Shown here piece by piece: positions 35,396 to 46,590 of a stretch of DNA of 64,000 nt. The notes under the pieces were generated by a model. That model worked only from the letters and a program-made list of their open reading frames with translations. It had not been told where the DNA came from and did no database searches. The stretch is taken from positions 12,926,916 through 12,990,915 of the forward strand of contig JAJEKV010000027.1 of NCBI GenBank assembly GCA_021234155.1, read 5' to 3'. Position 1 is the stretch's first letter, and every line of letters begins with the position of its first letter. The DNA is from Isoetes taiwanensis. Lineage: Eukaryota > Streptophyta > Lycopodiopsida > Isoetales > Isoetaceae. A program made the translations under genes and the position numbers.

Positions 35396-35527
35396 ACCCT
35401 GTTGATAAAGCGTTTGACTGGGTGTTGGGAGGTCAAGGGTTCAAGTCTTGCGGTGTGGTGGTAAGCACCTAGGCTTGGAGTTAATAGGTCATGAGTTCAA
35501 ATTTGGGTCGAGGTGCCAAAAAAAATA
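35396..35527 (+). repeat. tRNA-derived SINE-like relic
   Basis: Two tRNA-like halves in a row. The first carries GGGTTCAAGTCTTGCGG (B-box consensus GGTTCAANNC) at about 35,438-35,454. The second runs from GTGGTGGTAAGCACCTAGG to ATGAGTTCAAATTTGG and closes with GAGGTGCCAAAAAAAA. The A-rich end fits a retroposed Pol III element. No target duplication could be defined because the next element begins at the A tract. Confidence 0.4.
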
Positions 35528-36236
35528 TATGTATATAAAAAAATACAAAAAATTTTATACGGCAGAAATATGCGTTTTATACGGAGCGGCGCCGGTCCGG
35601 TTATACGAGAAATATGCGTTTTATACGGAGCGGCGCCGGTCCGGTTATACGAGTTTATCTCGTGATTCTGGAGCGTCCAAACCCGAGGGCGCCGCTGTTG
35701 GGTTTTGGGCCCCTTGCTCGACCTTTTGCTGCCGGATGACGACTTCCTTATGTATATAAAAAAATACGAAAAATTTTATACGGCAGAAATATGCGTTTTA
35801 TACGGAGCGGCGCCGGTCCGGTTATACGAGTTTATCTCGTGATTCTGGAGCGTCCAAACCCGAGGGCGCCACTGTTGGGTTTTGGGCCCCTTGCTCGACC
35901 TTTTGCTGCCGGATGACGACTTCCTTAGGGTTTGGATCTTGCCGGACGTACTGGACAAAAAATTGCCTCAATCCGAGTTATCTAGAGAAAGTTATGGCAT
36001 CTGGAAGAAAGGGACTGCATCCTGCCGAAACCGAACATAACTTCATCTTTAATATTTGGAATTTTTTTTCCTTCTTAACTAGCTCAATCCTCGCATACTT
36101 AGGCTAAAACTCATCCTATTTATGGGTTTGGTGTAACTTTCCTGCGTTGGAGGATCCCTACTATTTAACGGTCTAACGAGTTAGACATGGCCAGTGCAAC
36201 AATTTTGGTCCACTAAAATCATGGCTCTGATACCAC
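35527..36236 (-). mobile_element. Leader of a truncated minus-strand retrotransposon, with tandem duplication
   Basis: Read on the minus strand from the LTR at 36,237, the primer site TGGTATCAGAGCCA (36,222-36,235) is followed by a leader that shares GCCATAACTTT.....ATAACTCGGAT with the leader of the 14-kb element, then a CGTATAAC-rich block. From 35,527 to 35,928 the leader contains a tandem duplication. A unit of about 220 bp (GTATATAAAAAAATAC to GACGACTTCCTT) occurs twice, and in the left copy a 54-bp internal piece with GTTTTATACGGAGCGGCGCC is repeated again. No gag or pol remains; the element is cut off at the left. Confidence 0.7.
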
Positions 36237-37807
36237 TGTGACGCTCTCGGAATCCATACGATGCTCCCATCGTATAGATACGGGACTTCCCCTCCCATGG
36301 CGACTAAATCACCATGGCAAGGCCCTCCGTCGTACTCGGACTACTTGGGATGGCCAAGTATCCGGGCGAGGATCACGGAGGTGTCATTCGCCCCACGTCC
36401 TCTATGGGGAATCCTATACAGCGGAAGCATACATAAATGTTAGCATACAAGCATAATGCAAATAATATACCACCACGAAGGGTGGCCCATCTTCAGAATC
36501 ATGGCAGAGATAATCCATTCATAACAACATGAGATAACTCAATGACAAGGCACTACCCCGGGCTTAGGCTCCAAGGGATCAACTGATGGCCAGGGTCTCA
36601 AGATATCAACAGACGGAAGTATAACATGGCGTTGGCTGGCATAAGACAATGGCTAGGGTTGTCCACTTCATCCGTCCCTCCTGTGCACACTTTGCAGATA
36701 GGCTGAATTATGCTATGACATGCTTGTAGCCCCCCGGAGACGCAATCCCAAGGAATCACCCTTCGGGACTACTCCGGGTTACATCTCCCCGGTCTGATGA
36801 GGCAGGCCAGAGAGGCGTCTCCTCCCCGAGTATGATGATCCCTGGATGTGCTAGAGAACAGGTGCCGCATCAGCGACCCCCGCATCCGTACCCGACTTAC
36901 TCCCCTAAATCTAAAGGTCAGCTCACCAACCCGTTCGAGTCTAGGACGGCCATATAAGGTCCCGCCCTCCGGCCCAGAGAGTGTCAGACCCATACCCAGC
37001 CCACACGCGGTGACCGGCTATAAGTCTAGCGCTAGGCAGGACCCCACCCTCGATTCACCTTCATACTCGTTGTCTGGTGCTGAACCACATCATAGCATCC
37101 ACAGCCAGGTAGGCTCTTGTGCACAGGCCGCATTTACTGGGTTTTAAGGGTTCTATCTAGGAACATCTCTACTTCTAGAGGGCCTTTAGGTCTCTACCCC
37201 CCTTTTACCCATACAACACAGGAGGAACGGAAAGAAAGCTATCCCTATACATCCATCCATCCATCCATAGCTTTGAATAGAACATAAAATAGAGATTAAC
37301 CATACATCTATTCATACAAGGGTTAACCCTAGCTACCTTCTGAGCATACAAGGGTCAGTCCTATGACTATCTAGGAATCCAAGCTATCTACGTACTAACC
37401 GGGATCATAGCTAGGTCTACTATCGCTCGGGTGCTCCATCCTTCCAGTTGGAACATGGTGGAACAATAGCTCCTCCTCCACCAACCTCCCCCAATTCGAA
37501 TTGGGGCAAATGGGGGCACAAAATCCCAATTTGGGTCCCAAGTTAGCAACTCTCCCTTGCACAATCGATTTGGGCCAGGTGGCAACTCTAGATTGGTTAA
37601 TATTAGCTAATTTGGTATTTTAGCCCTTTTTAATATTAGGTTAAGCCCTAAATTCGAATTAGGGTTTTGGGTTAGGTTTCCACTTTAATAATTAATTATT
37701 AACATAGCTAACCTTAGCTTATGAATAATTAATGTGCCATTAATTATTCATAGTGACGTGTCATGTATTTATACTTAAAAAGGCGTATAAATATGTGGAA
37801 CGTCACA
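36237..37807 (-). mobile_element. LTR of the truncated minus-strand relative
   Basis: The 1,571-bp LTR reads TGTGACG at the left edge and CGTCACA at the right edge, with the primer site immediately left, so it is a 5' LTR on the minus strand. It shares with the 14-kb element the terminal palindrome (here 37,752-37,807), GTGCACAGG and the GGTAGAGACCT block. Its partner LTR and target duplication are not in view. Confidence 0.88.
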
Positions 37808-38663
37808 CAAGAGCTAACACTCTAATAGGAAGGATAGCATCGAATAGCTCTGCGCATCGTCCGGCAAACAAAGAAAACAATGAAGGGCTCACCCTAAATG
37901 AAATGCGAAGATATGAAGACTTGATGTAACAAACTCTTAATTGAAGATGAAGATCAAACTGAGAAAAACTGTAACCTCGCAAATGACTAAGGAACTCTCT
38001 GCCTCTCTCGCCATACAGATTCAGTAAAGCAGCTAAGACACTAACCTAGAATGGATTGGGAAGATGGGTTGCTAACTAAGCTGCCTCTTCTCTCTGTTCC
38101 TGCATCGAATTTAAAGAGGAAGAAATGATTAGCAGTTTCGAAATGATATTGGGAGGATCACATGATGCAAATAATATGAGGAACATACACTACGAAAGCT
38201 TGGATGATGGGATCCACAGCAAGCTACCGGATCTCCCTGTTCCTTTGCAAGGAATTTACAAAGCAAGACAATAAACCGTGGACAGAGTCGAACATGAATT
38301 AGAAGCTAATCCTGAAGCTGCAATCCTGCAAAAGAAAACAATCCTTAGAATATAACTTGCATCTGTATTATCCAAAGTATAAGTATTTCAAGATTTCGAA
38401 AGTAATCTTACCCCTGTTGATTATAAACTCGACTGAAAAAATCGTAGCTGTGAGGAGTGAGGCGCCAAGAATCGTAAGCTGTGAGGAGGAGTGAGGCGCC
38501 AAGGGAAAAACCGATGTGATGGAGGGAAGAATTCGTAGAAACGCCGGGAAGATCCCATGTAGGTGATCGAGGTCTCTCATTATTTCCATTCAAATTTTGC
38601 ATTCAAAGCCGGCAACTTGTGTCTCCCAAGAGGAGCCAGAAACTGAAAGGGAATGCCGCATGC
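37808..38663. other. No gene seen; short tandem duplication
   Basis: Unassigned DNA. At about 38,440-38,503 a unit of about 30 bp (AATCGTA.GCTGTGAGGAG with GTGAGGCGCCAAG) occurs twice. No ORF with recognisable content. Confidence 0.45.
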
Positions 38664-38671
38664 GTCTGCAC

Positions 38672-39332
38672 CAGGGATAGGTTCAATACGCTGTACGTTT
38701 TATACGAAATACGTATGAATTGTATGATACGGCACAAATTTGCCGTATAAAACGCAAAAAATACGGCAAAAAACAATTCCGGCGTCGGAAGATTTGCCGC
38801 GTCGTGAAAAACAACTATATCAGCAGTCTGAAAAATTTTCAGCGTCTGCCGAAACTTCGTGAACAGCGACGCTGAAACCAAAATTACAGACGTCAAAACA
38901 ACGCCAAACAGACTAGCGGACTTTTTCACAGACGCTGATTTAGTTGTTTTCGTCAGACGCCGAAAAATCTTCCGACGGAATTGTTATTTGCCGTATTTTT
39001 TTGCCGTATTTTTTTTCGAACATCATATTTGCTACAGACGCCGAAAATGACGGATAGCGTCGCAGCGAAAAAATTTTCGGCGTCACGCTATCCACGAAGC
39101 TTTTCGGCGTCAGACGTGAATGTCGCCCTGTCCTTTTCGCCGCTGATTCTTTCTATTTCGCGTACGCAAAAAAATTTTCGCGTACGCTTTCACGAAGGTT
39201 TCGCGTACGCGAAGATTTTTTTTCCGGCCGGCGAGGTATTTATACGTTAAATACGTATTTTATTAAAAAATACGTATTTTTTAACTTTATACGTCAGAAA
39301 TTTTAATTTTGTACGTATAGAACCTATCCCTG
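38672..39332. mobile_element. hAT-type fold-back MITE
   Basis: The 661-bp element has terminal inverted repeats CAGGGATAGGTTC.ATACG / CGTAT.GAACCTATCCCTG and a perfect 8-bp target duplication GTCTGCAC (38,664-38,671 and 39,333-39,340). A CAGGG-type end with an 8-bp duplication is the hallmark of the hAT superfamily. Inside, long arms (about 38,755-38,812 and 38,958-39,015; AATACGGCAAAAAACAATTCCGG against its complement) can fold into a hairpin. It encodes no transposase, so mobilisation would depend on an enzyme elsewhere. Confidence 0.88.
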
Positions 39333-39340
39333 GTCTGCAC

Positions 39341-40110
39341 TGCGGCGTTCCAGGCACGAAGTCCAACACCTTACCAAAATAAAAAAGAAGATGGTTAGAA
39401 ATTGACAAGGAATGAGAATTCATGTGGTGTTCTATTTGTAGAAAAGATCCTCATTGCAGGTCTCTTTTTGCTTGCACAAGAGCAGAGAATTTTTAAACCT
39501 TTGCCTTAGAGGAACATGCAAGCTCCAAAGCACATAGGGATGCAATTTTATTGCAAGAGCGAGACAAGGATGGTCTCCAGAAGCTCGCAAAGAAGAGAAA
39601 GGTTAGTGTCAATAATTCTCTAGAAAAGTTATTTAAGTTATTTAAGTGCGCTTTGAAGGATTTTGATTTGTGCACATTATCACCACATTTTCACAGGATG
39701 CCCACGTGAACACGTGAAGAACGAATATATTTGGTGGAGGATAACTTGGCGGAGGAGAACTTGTTAGTTGGTAAGACGATGATGAATATGTACTTGGAAT
39801 TTCCTATTGATCATATGTTTTTATTGCTTAAAAACCCTTTGTTATTGAGTATTCTATTCTATTATGTTCCTATTGTAGAGATATTTTTGCTTTTTCAATT
39901 ACACATTTGTAACATTCTCTAATACAATGGATATAACCTTGTGCATTTATCTCTAATATATAATTGTAATATGGAGGATTAGGGGGCACCTTAGGGGCAT
40001 GTGATATTGTTATTATTTTTTGCTTAGAGTTGGACAGGTGTAGGGTTTTAAAATACTAAGTGAGGAAGTGGACGTTTAAGAATTTGACAGCTGGGAGTAT
40101 GGTATTTTTG
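39341..40110. other. No gene seen upstream of the heat-shock promoter
   Basis: Unassigned AT-rich DNA between the MITE and the promoter. A palindromic CCCACGTGAACACGTGAAG with two CACGTGA cores lies at about 39,700-39,718. No convincing ORF. Confidence 0.4.
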
Positions 40111-40230
40111 GAAACTTCTAGAAGGAACAAGTTTGAAGTCTGGCGCAGGTTCCGGAAGGACCGGAGGCTGTTCCCGAAGGTCTGAGGCTGTTGTTCGAGA
40201 AGGTTCTGGAACGAGCAGTATGCTATAAAA
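40111..40230 (+). promoter_or_regulatory. Heat-shock-element promoter with TATA box
   Basis: Perfect heat-shock modules: GAAacTTCtaGAA at 40,111-40,123; TTCcgGAA at 40,150-40,157; TTCccGAA at 40,171-40,178; and a four-unit TTCgaGAAggTTCtgGAA at 40,194-40,211. A TATA box TATAAAA follows at 40,224-40,230. Trimeric HSF binds alternating GAA/TTC units at this spacing, and proximity to the TATA box is typical of plant heat-shock genes. Transcription would start near 40,255 on the plus strand. Confidence 0.75.
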
Positions 40231-40268
40231 GAGCGAGAGCGGATATTTTGAACTCAGTTTGACGCAGC

Positions 40269-40577
40269 ATGCATGTGCCGACGATGAACTGCGACTTCTG
40301 GAAAAGTTTCTGGCGGAGACTTCGGCGCTGGGAAGAATCAATAGAATCGAATCTTGCTCTTTTGAGGGTAAAGTTTCGCAAATATTTGTGTTTCAATGTT
40401 GTTCCGAGCGATTTGTCTTTCAGTCCTTCTACGTTTAATTCCAGTACAAGTTTGCCTCTTCAGTTGAATCAATCTACATTTTTTCATTTGGGTTTCTTAG
40501 ATTCCAGGATGTTGCCGGCCATGGATTCTTGCCATCCATTTAAGACACTGATTCTGGTCGAACCCTGGGATTGTTAA
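40269..40577 (+). CDS. Possible first exon downstream of the heat-shock promoter
   Basis: An ATG at 40,269 lies just after the expected start site and opens 102 codons beginning MHVPTMNCDFWKSFWRRLRR. A splice-donor-like GGGTAAAG at 40,368 suggests that only the first 33 codons may be exonic. Another frame through the same DNA also looks protein-like (DDELRLLEKFLAETSALGRI), so the true frame is unclear. I do not recognise a heat-shock protein. A transposon with a heat-responsive promoter, or a gene with later exons I could not trace, are both open. Confidence 0.3.
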   Translation: MHVPTMNCDFWKSFWRRLRRWEESIESNLALLRVKFRKYLCFNVVPSDLSFSPSTFNSSTSLPLQLNQSTFFHLGFLDSRMLPAMDSCHPFKTLILVEPWDC

Positions 40578-40849
40578 ACTAATCGGAACCCACATGATTC
40601 TGCCAATGTTTTACTGATAAGTTCCCTAATCTATTCAAATCAGGGCTTTTATTAATGTCAGATCATAAATCTACAAATTGTTATTCTGACCAGACTATGA
40701 TTATCTCTCTTCCTCAGACCCACACAGTAATCGGAAACACACACTAAAAAAAGAAACACAGATTCTAAACAACAGTAGTACTGCTGTTTAAAACTACTGA
40801 CGTGTTGAACTTGCAGCACAGGAGGAGGAAAAAACATACCATTACAGCT

Positions 40850-42400
40850 GATTTCGCATACAGGAGGCAAGGGCCATGTTTGATAAAATGAGCATAGGGA
40901 TAATACTGCCGATTTTGCATACAGGAGGCAAGGGCCAATACTGGATTCGTAAGTAATGCTTTATGCTGGATATGGCAATATTCTCAATGCAGGAATCTAA
41001 AAGCATGGTTGGTCTCCGTGGACGATAAAATCATATTCTATTCTATTCTTAGTAAATTTTTCCATGTCTGGCATTGGGCATCATAAATCTTCGGACAAAC
41101 AGTGCTTCTAGGAATTTCAGAGAAGGTAGACTGATTGACCTTATATTTTTAGGAGACTGGTAGTGAACATATTCTTCTGCAAATATTACCTCCAGCCAAC
41201 AGGTTTGCTCTATTATATTCTTTTCTGTAATATTGTTTATCGAATGGATTTTTGTGTTCTTGGACTTTGATTGTAGCTTGGTATTTTCAATTGCCCTTTT
41301 GGATTGCAGACGCTTCTATTCATGCCAGACCGGGGTTTGTATGCCATAAAAAAACTACAGAATGTCTTTATTTTATCAATTGTCAATTATAGAATACCAA
41401 ATACACGTCAGTTACATTACAGAATGTATTTAAAGACACAATGGTAAGGACCTTGGAGAGTTATAATATTTAGGATGTTAAACTCATTTCCATGGCATTA
41501 CAATACATGGCCTTCTGAAGAAATAAGCTACAATTGGAATCGTGGATGAGGTATTGCTCCCCATTTTTGCTATATATCCAGATATCCTTTTTTTAGAGAT
41601 CCATTTTTGGGCAACATCTTTCAGCACAAAAAATGAATACCAAGAGAACTTGCAAATATATATAAAGCAACTGGCATAACATCAATTAGCCTGGAAGCAG
41701 TCATTTTAGATCATAACTTTTAAAGCAATTAGCCTGAAAGCAGCTATAATCTAAAGCAATTAGCCTGAAAGCAGTCATTTTAGATTATAACTTTCAAGGC
41801 AAACTCTGACAAACCTGGTATCAGGATGAAAACACCATAGCATATCCAACAGTTAGAAGAATGGAAATGCCTCCTCTTCTTCCTCTTCAGTTAAGGGGCC
41901 TTGATAGCATATCTAACTTTTAGCAGAATGGAAATCCCTCCTTTTCTTCCTCTTCAGTTAAGGGGCCTTGCTTGATGCTGGCTGTGATGTTTTCATTCAA
42001 TCAGTATATGCTGCTTGAACCCGTGTTGTCATATGGTGGCCGAAATTGGATAGTCTCTCTAAAAAGACCTTATGGGACTGTATCAAAGACTACTTTCTAA
42101 GTAATTCAGTCTATGCTGCTTGAACCCATGTTGTCATATGGCGGCTGAAATTGGATAGTCTCTCTAAAAAGACCTTCTGGGACTGTATCAAAGACAGAAC
42201 TTCAGATTCTTGATGGTAAAGGATTTGTGTTTAATGTGCTATTTTCTTTTATGTGTATAAACTAACTGTGTTCATGGCCCTCGCATATAGTAGGTTGGAC
42301 ATGATTAAGAATCACAAGAATGTAAGAGCTTAAGAATCACAAGAATGTAAGAGCAGCGCAAAGAAGAATTGCAATGTAAGGGCAGCGCAGATAATCATGC
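40850..42400 (+). repeat. Cluster of adjacent two-copy duplications
   Basis: Several different short segments are each present twice, side by side: GCATACAGGAGGCAAGGGCCA (about 40,855 and 40,916); AATTAGCCTGAAAGCAG-type units (41,685-41,785, three copies); a unit of about 78 bp ending CTTCAGTTAAGGGGCCTTG (41,838-41,970); a unit of about 120 bp starting ATGCTGCTTGAACCC (42,007-42,200); and TTAAGAATCACAAGAATG (42,305-42,350). No ORF I can support; the remaining DNA is AT-rich. Confidence 0.75.
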
Positions 42401-44100
42401 TCCACACTGGAATATTGTAACGATTATAATTTCCAAGAGTTAGGAGTTTCTTATATAATATTTTAATTTTAATTTGAAATACATGTCTTTAGGTTGGTAG
42501 TCTTATTCGCCATTAACTCTATATTGTTGACAACATCTTTATGGGTTGATCTCGTAGATGTTAATAAAGTAAATCAATGGTAACTCAAAATATAATTTTG
42601 CCTTGCTATTATAATTCTACAATTCTATTCAAAACCCACTGAAAAGTGAGACTTTATGAACAAAATAGAGGTGCATAAGTTTCTCTTTCATTGCTTCATT
42701 AAAAAACAAAAGCTAGTGGCGGCGACAGCCGCCGCTGATAAATTCTTGTATTAAGTAATTCCGATTAATAGGAGGGCATGTAGGAAATTTTCCTATGGAA
42801 AAAAGAACTTTCCCCAACGCTCAGCAGAGTTGAATTGGGAATTGGGATGTCAGGAGCTTGCAGCAAAGAAGACATCGCGAGAAGCGTGAGAAATAAATAG
42901 AGTAATCCGCATGTCCCACTGAATATCCCACTGAAACTCAATACTTGCTCTTCAAAGAATATCCTAATGAAACTCAATACAACAAATACAAGCATATGTG
43001 GGGATTTGAAATCTTTGCTTTTGGGTTTTGGGGTATTATCTCCATGCGTCCATCTAAGATATTCCCGCATTTAAGATATTGTAAGATTCCAGCTTCCTTG
43101 GACATATTTCAGCCTCTCTTCTCTTGTGATCTCCACTGCCTATTCAAGAAATTTTGTAGATATTTCAGCTTTTCTCGCGTTTTGCAGATATTTCAACTTC
43201 TCTGGAAATCTCCTCTGTCTATCCTAATCCTATATATTTTGCAGATATTTGAGATATTTTTATTTGAGATATTTTGCAGATATTCCTGCTTCCTTCGTAG
43301 ATATTCTTGCTTCCTCACTTTCATTCACCCTTCACACAACCCAACAATGTAAAAAAATAATATTGTGATCATAGTAGTATTGGGGTTGATATTTTCCTTT
43401 TCTTTCTTGGCAAATTGGTTTTATATTCAAAAGCCAACGAGTTCTTTTATGACAACGACAGGCATAATGGACTGACTCTATTGATCGCCAAAATATACGG
43501 ACAGCTAGCTGCCAAAGTGCTAGGGGATATATACCAATAAGAATATTTCTTTTCCTGCTGTCTACGCCCTTCTCAATAGTTAAACAAATAAGGGCGAATG
43601 CTTCACTAATATCACCAACTGTAGGAGTTGCTATAGTGTTTGAAAGTTTCCAAGTCACATCACAACATCTCAACTGCAGATGAAACACGCAAAAGAAATG
43701 CTTGGTTTTAGCTCCTCCTTTTCCTATGCATGTTTCCAAATCAAACTTAAACTGATCAAGTTCGTAAGTAGATCTGGCAACTTTTCAACTCTAATTTTCA
43801 ATATAATTTATATTACTTTTTATTCCATCCTCTACTGTACAAGACACTGAGCTGTATACGGAACCCAAAAAAAAAAACTAGTGGTTATTTTGGCCACAAA
43901 AGTATTTAGTCAACAGCCACAAACACATGGTGAATTCGAACCATTCCTGTAAAAAGAGGTAGAATGACGTTTAAAATTGCCATCAGAGATGCTTCATTCC
44001 CAAGCAAGATAAGAAGATCTTACTAGGTTGCAAGGCCATGGAAGGATGGTAGATTCCATGGACATGGACGAAGTGAGCTGTTATGGTCATGTACACAAAA
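42401..44100. other. No supported gene; degenerate GCAGATATTT repeats
   Basis: Mostly AT-rich. From about 43,060 to 43,320 the motif TTGCAGATATTT with TC-rich spacers recurs at irregular intervals. Short open frames on both strands have no recognisable content. Confidence 0.45.
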
Positions 44101-44168
44101 CAGTGCCTATCTATACCACTAAAAAAAGAATATCTATACCACTAAAAAAAGAATAGGACCAAACGTGT

Positions 44169-44420
44169 ATGGCGGCAAAGGAAATAAGCGTGCAAAACAC
44201 GTTTTTTGCCCTAACCTTACAGATAGAATTTTTACAAATAGAACGGATTGAATGCAAACTTAGTACTGTAGTGGTAGTTGGAATAAGAAACAAGAAGAAC
44301 GAGGAAAAGAAGCGTCTTTTTTCAAGAAGAACTGCCGGACTTGCTGATTTAGACCATCTGTTAGCTCAGTATTGTACAGAAAGCAGCACCAAACTTGCCA
44401 AACTTGAGAAAAGCAGCTAG
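44169..44420 (+). CDS. Small ORF of unknown function
   Basis: 83 codons from ATG in a good plant start context (TATGGCGGC), beginning MAAKEISVQNTFFALTLQIE, with a Lys/Arg/Glu-rich middle. No domain is recognised and there are no clear introns. It sits between short duplications (CTATCTATACCACTAAAAAA twice at 44,107-44,153). It may be chance. Confidence 0.2.
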   Translation: MAAKEISVQNTFFALTLQIEFLQIERIECKLSTVVVVGIRNKKNEEKKRLFSRRTAGLADLDHLLAQYCTESSTKLAKLEKSS

Positions 44421-44582
44421 GTAGAGTCTTTTTATACAGAACTGCCGGACTTGGCTGAATCTAAAATATAGCGGTGGAAGGATCTTACAGAAAGAGGCGC
44501 CGTGGCTAAAAGAAAAAATAGGTTTTGCAAGAACTCACAGATATGAAAAGAATGGAAAGCGCCGGAGTTCTCACTGCTCCGC

Positions 44583-44801
44583 TCACCATATTCTACCAAG
44601 GTCGGGTGTATGTGTACCACAAAATTCCTGAGGAAACCGTAAGGCGTCTGGATCCTTTTGCTTATCCGATATGTTTTTGACGGAACTCACATCTTCGCAG
44701 GTAAACGCCATAGCCGTGCTCGCCCATGCTTCCTCCAAGCGCAAGAGAGAAGAGCCCTTTCCACAAATAGGTAACTGTTGTAGATTTCTTTCAAATATCA
44801 T
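44583..44801 (-). CDS. Small minus-strand ORF of unknown function
   Basis: 72 codons starting MIFERNLQQLPICGKGSSLL. Composition is protein-like (mixed, not low-complexity), but no family is recognised and there is no visible promoter. It could be an exon of a gene whose other parts are not traceable. Confidence 0.22.
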   Translation of the reverse strand: MIFERNLQQLPICGKGSSLLRLEEAWASTAMAFTCEDVSSVKNISDKQKDPDALRFPQEFCGTHTPDLGRIW

Positions 44802-44945
44802 ATCGCCACATTATTAGATTCTAAATTGTGTGGTACATGTTCGAGTCATTTATCCATGTCAAATCTCTCTTCCAGATGCCTCGTGTCCAACCCGGGATTT
44901 TGTCAAATCCTCACTCGTCAAATTCCTTGCCAAGAGGAAGCAACG

Positions 44946-45110
44946 GTAGATCTATCTATCTATCTATCTATTTTACTATCTATCCATCGATCGATGGATC
45001 CGTCGATCTATCTATCTATCTATGGATCGATCGATCCACCCACTAACTTTGTTTCTCATTCATTTGTAGGTAGATCCACCCACTAACTTTGTTTCTCATT
45101 CATTTGTAGG
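44946..45110 (+). repeat. ATCT/GATC microsatellite and 40-bp duplication
   Basis: 44,946-45,036 is (ATCT)n interspersed with ATCGATCGATGGATC, giving local palindromes. It is followed by a perfect two-copy tandem duplication of about 40 bp, GATCCACCCACTAACTTTG through CATTCATTTGTAGGT (45,031-45,110). Confidence 0.85.
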
Positions 45111-46590
45111 TTAATGTCGAAGGTTCCTTCCAATGCAGAGTCATGCAATGCACCATGCTCACTTTGAACCCATCCACCATTTCTTTTTCTTTGTCACATA
45201 TTATTACTCATAATAATTGAGTTGACGCTTCTTCTTTTTATAAGCATTTTTTTTTTCTTTTTTTTGTTTGTTTGAAGGCAAGATTGGTGAGACTTGCACC
45301 TAGCCACATCTCCCACACGAGGGTAGCATTTTCATAACTCCTTACATGTTTTAAGTAGCCAATAAAAGATTCCCTTCTTATGTTCTCTGTGTTTCATTTA
45401 AAGGCATAGAGACACCCATTTTATCACTACAAACATATGTTGCATGTAGATATATGCTAGTAGTTGCTCTATGTATATATGTATTGCATGTGGTGTCTCC
45501 ACCACAAGATCGGTGTTGGACCATGATCAGAGCACAACGAGAATTTATTGATTATGCCATCAAGGTGGTATCACTAGTCATATGCCTTGAACAAATTAAA
45601 TGACATTAATTATACCTAAACTTGTGAGTTCGAGGTGGTAGATCTAGGGCGTACTACTAGACCATGTTTTAAAGGCCGTGTTCCTGTACCTCACCAGTTG
45701 ATTTTCAATAGACATTAGAAAGATTATTCAAATTATATTTTATTCTATTCATCACCTACTTGAATGTGGACAAGTAAAAATGCACTTTCCAACTCAAACT
45801 TTTTTATTTCTAATTGACTTTTGAACATCTCTTGGGAAGCCATTTCAAATAGCATACAGGCGTCTATAGTCATTAATTAAGCTAGTTGTTGTATCCTAGT
45901 AAACTGAGTTCCATAAGCTAGTTCTTATATCCTAGTAAACTAAGTTCTATAGCTTTCATATATCAAGGACACATAAAATAAATATAAAATTGTCTCTTTG
46001 ATTAAGTAAAGTCTGATGTTCTTCAACAAAATAAACCTAAAGTTTTTCATCAACTATTGGGCATGATCAAGTGCCAGGAGACTAAACTCACCACCCTGAG
46101 GCCACAGGTTCAAGTTTGGGACACTTAGAGATCAATCATTTAGGACAAGACTGATCGACATCAATCCTATGGTAGATCATTAAATCAACCATCTCTAAAC
46201 ATTAACATTAAATATGAATATACAACTTTTAGGCTATGCACATGACCGTATGACCACAAACACAATAACTTGAAAAGATGAGATCTGCACAAGTTTTACT
46301 ATCCTTTAAACACATTAAAAGCACATGCAGAACATTAAAAGTACTCTTCTACATGTGATTTTAATGCCTTCCTGTAGAAATGAATAAAGGATCATAAAAC
46401 TTGTGAGAAATTCACCTAATACGACTCTCACATTGCGTCTATTTTAGGGTGCACGATACTCTTGCCCTAGTTGGTGGAACTCGGAGGTGTGATCCCTCGG
46501 ACGTGTGATCCCTGAGGATGGGATCTCATCTTACCGCGCAAAAATTCTGCCCTTTATAGGGAGAAGAAGGTTTTTTTTTTAGTGGGATCC
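45111..46590. other. No gene; T tract and possible SINE relic
   Basis: A T-rich run lies at about 45,246-45,276. Near 46,065-46,125 the sequence GCCACAGGTTCAAGTTTGGG resembles a tRNA B box, so a SINE fragment is possible. Otherwise AT-rich DNA without a supported ORF. Confidence 0.4.

Noticed and set aside
35396-35527. A functional tRNA gene
   Set aside because: B-box words are present, but no cloverleaf with a proper acceptor stem and anticodon loop can be drawn; a SINE relic fits better.
40269-40577. Small heat-shock protein gene
   Set aside because: The promoter fits, but the coding frame has no alpha-crystallin or other chaperone motif.
44946-45110. CRISPR-like or regulatory array
   Set aside because: It is a simple ATCT microsatellite plus one 40-bp tandem duplication, with no spacer structure.
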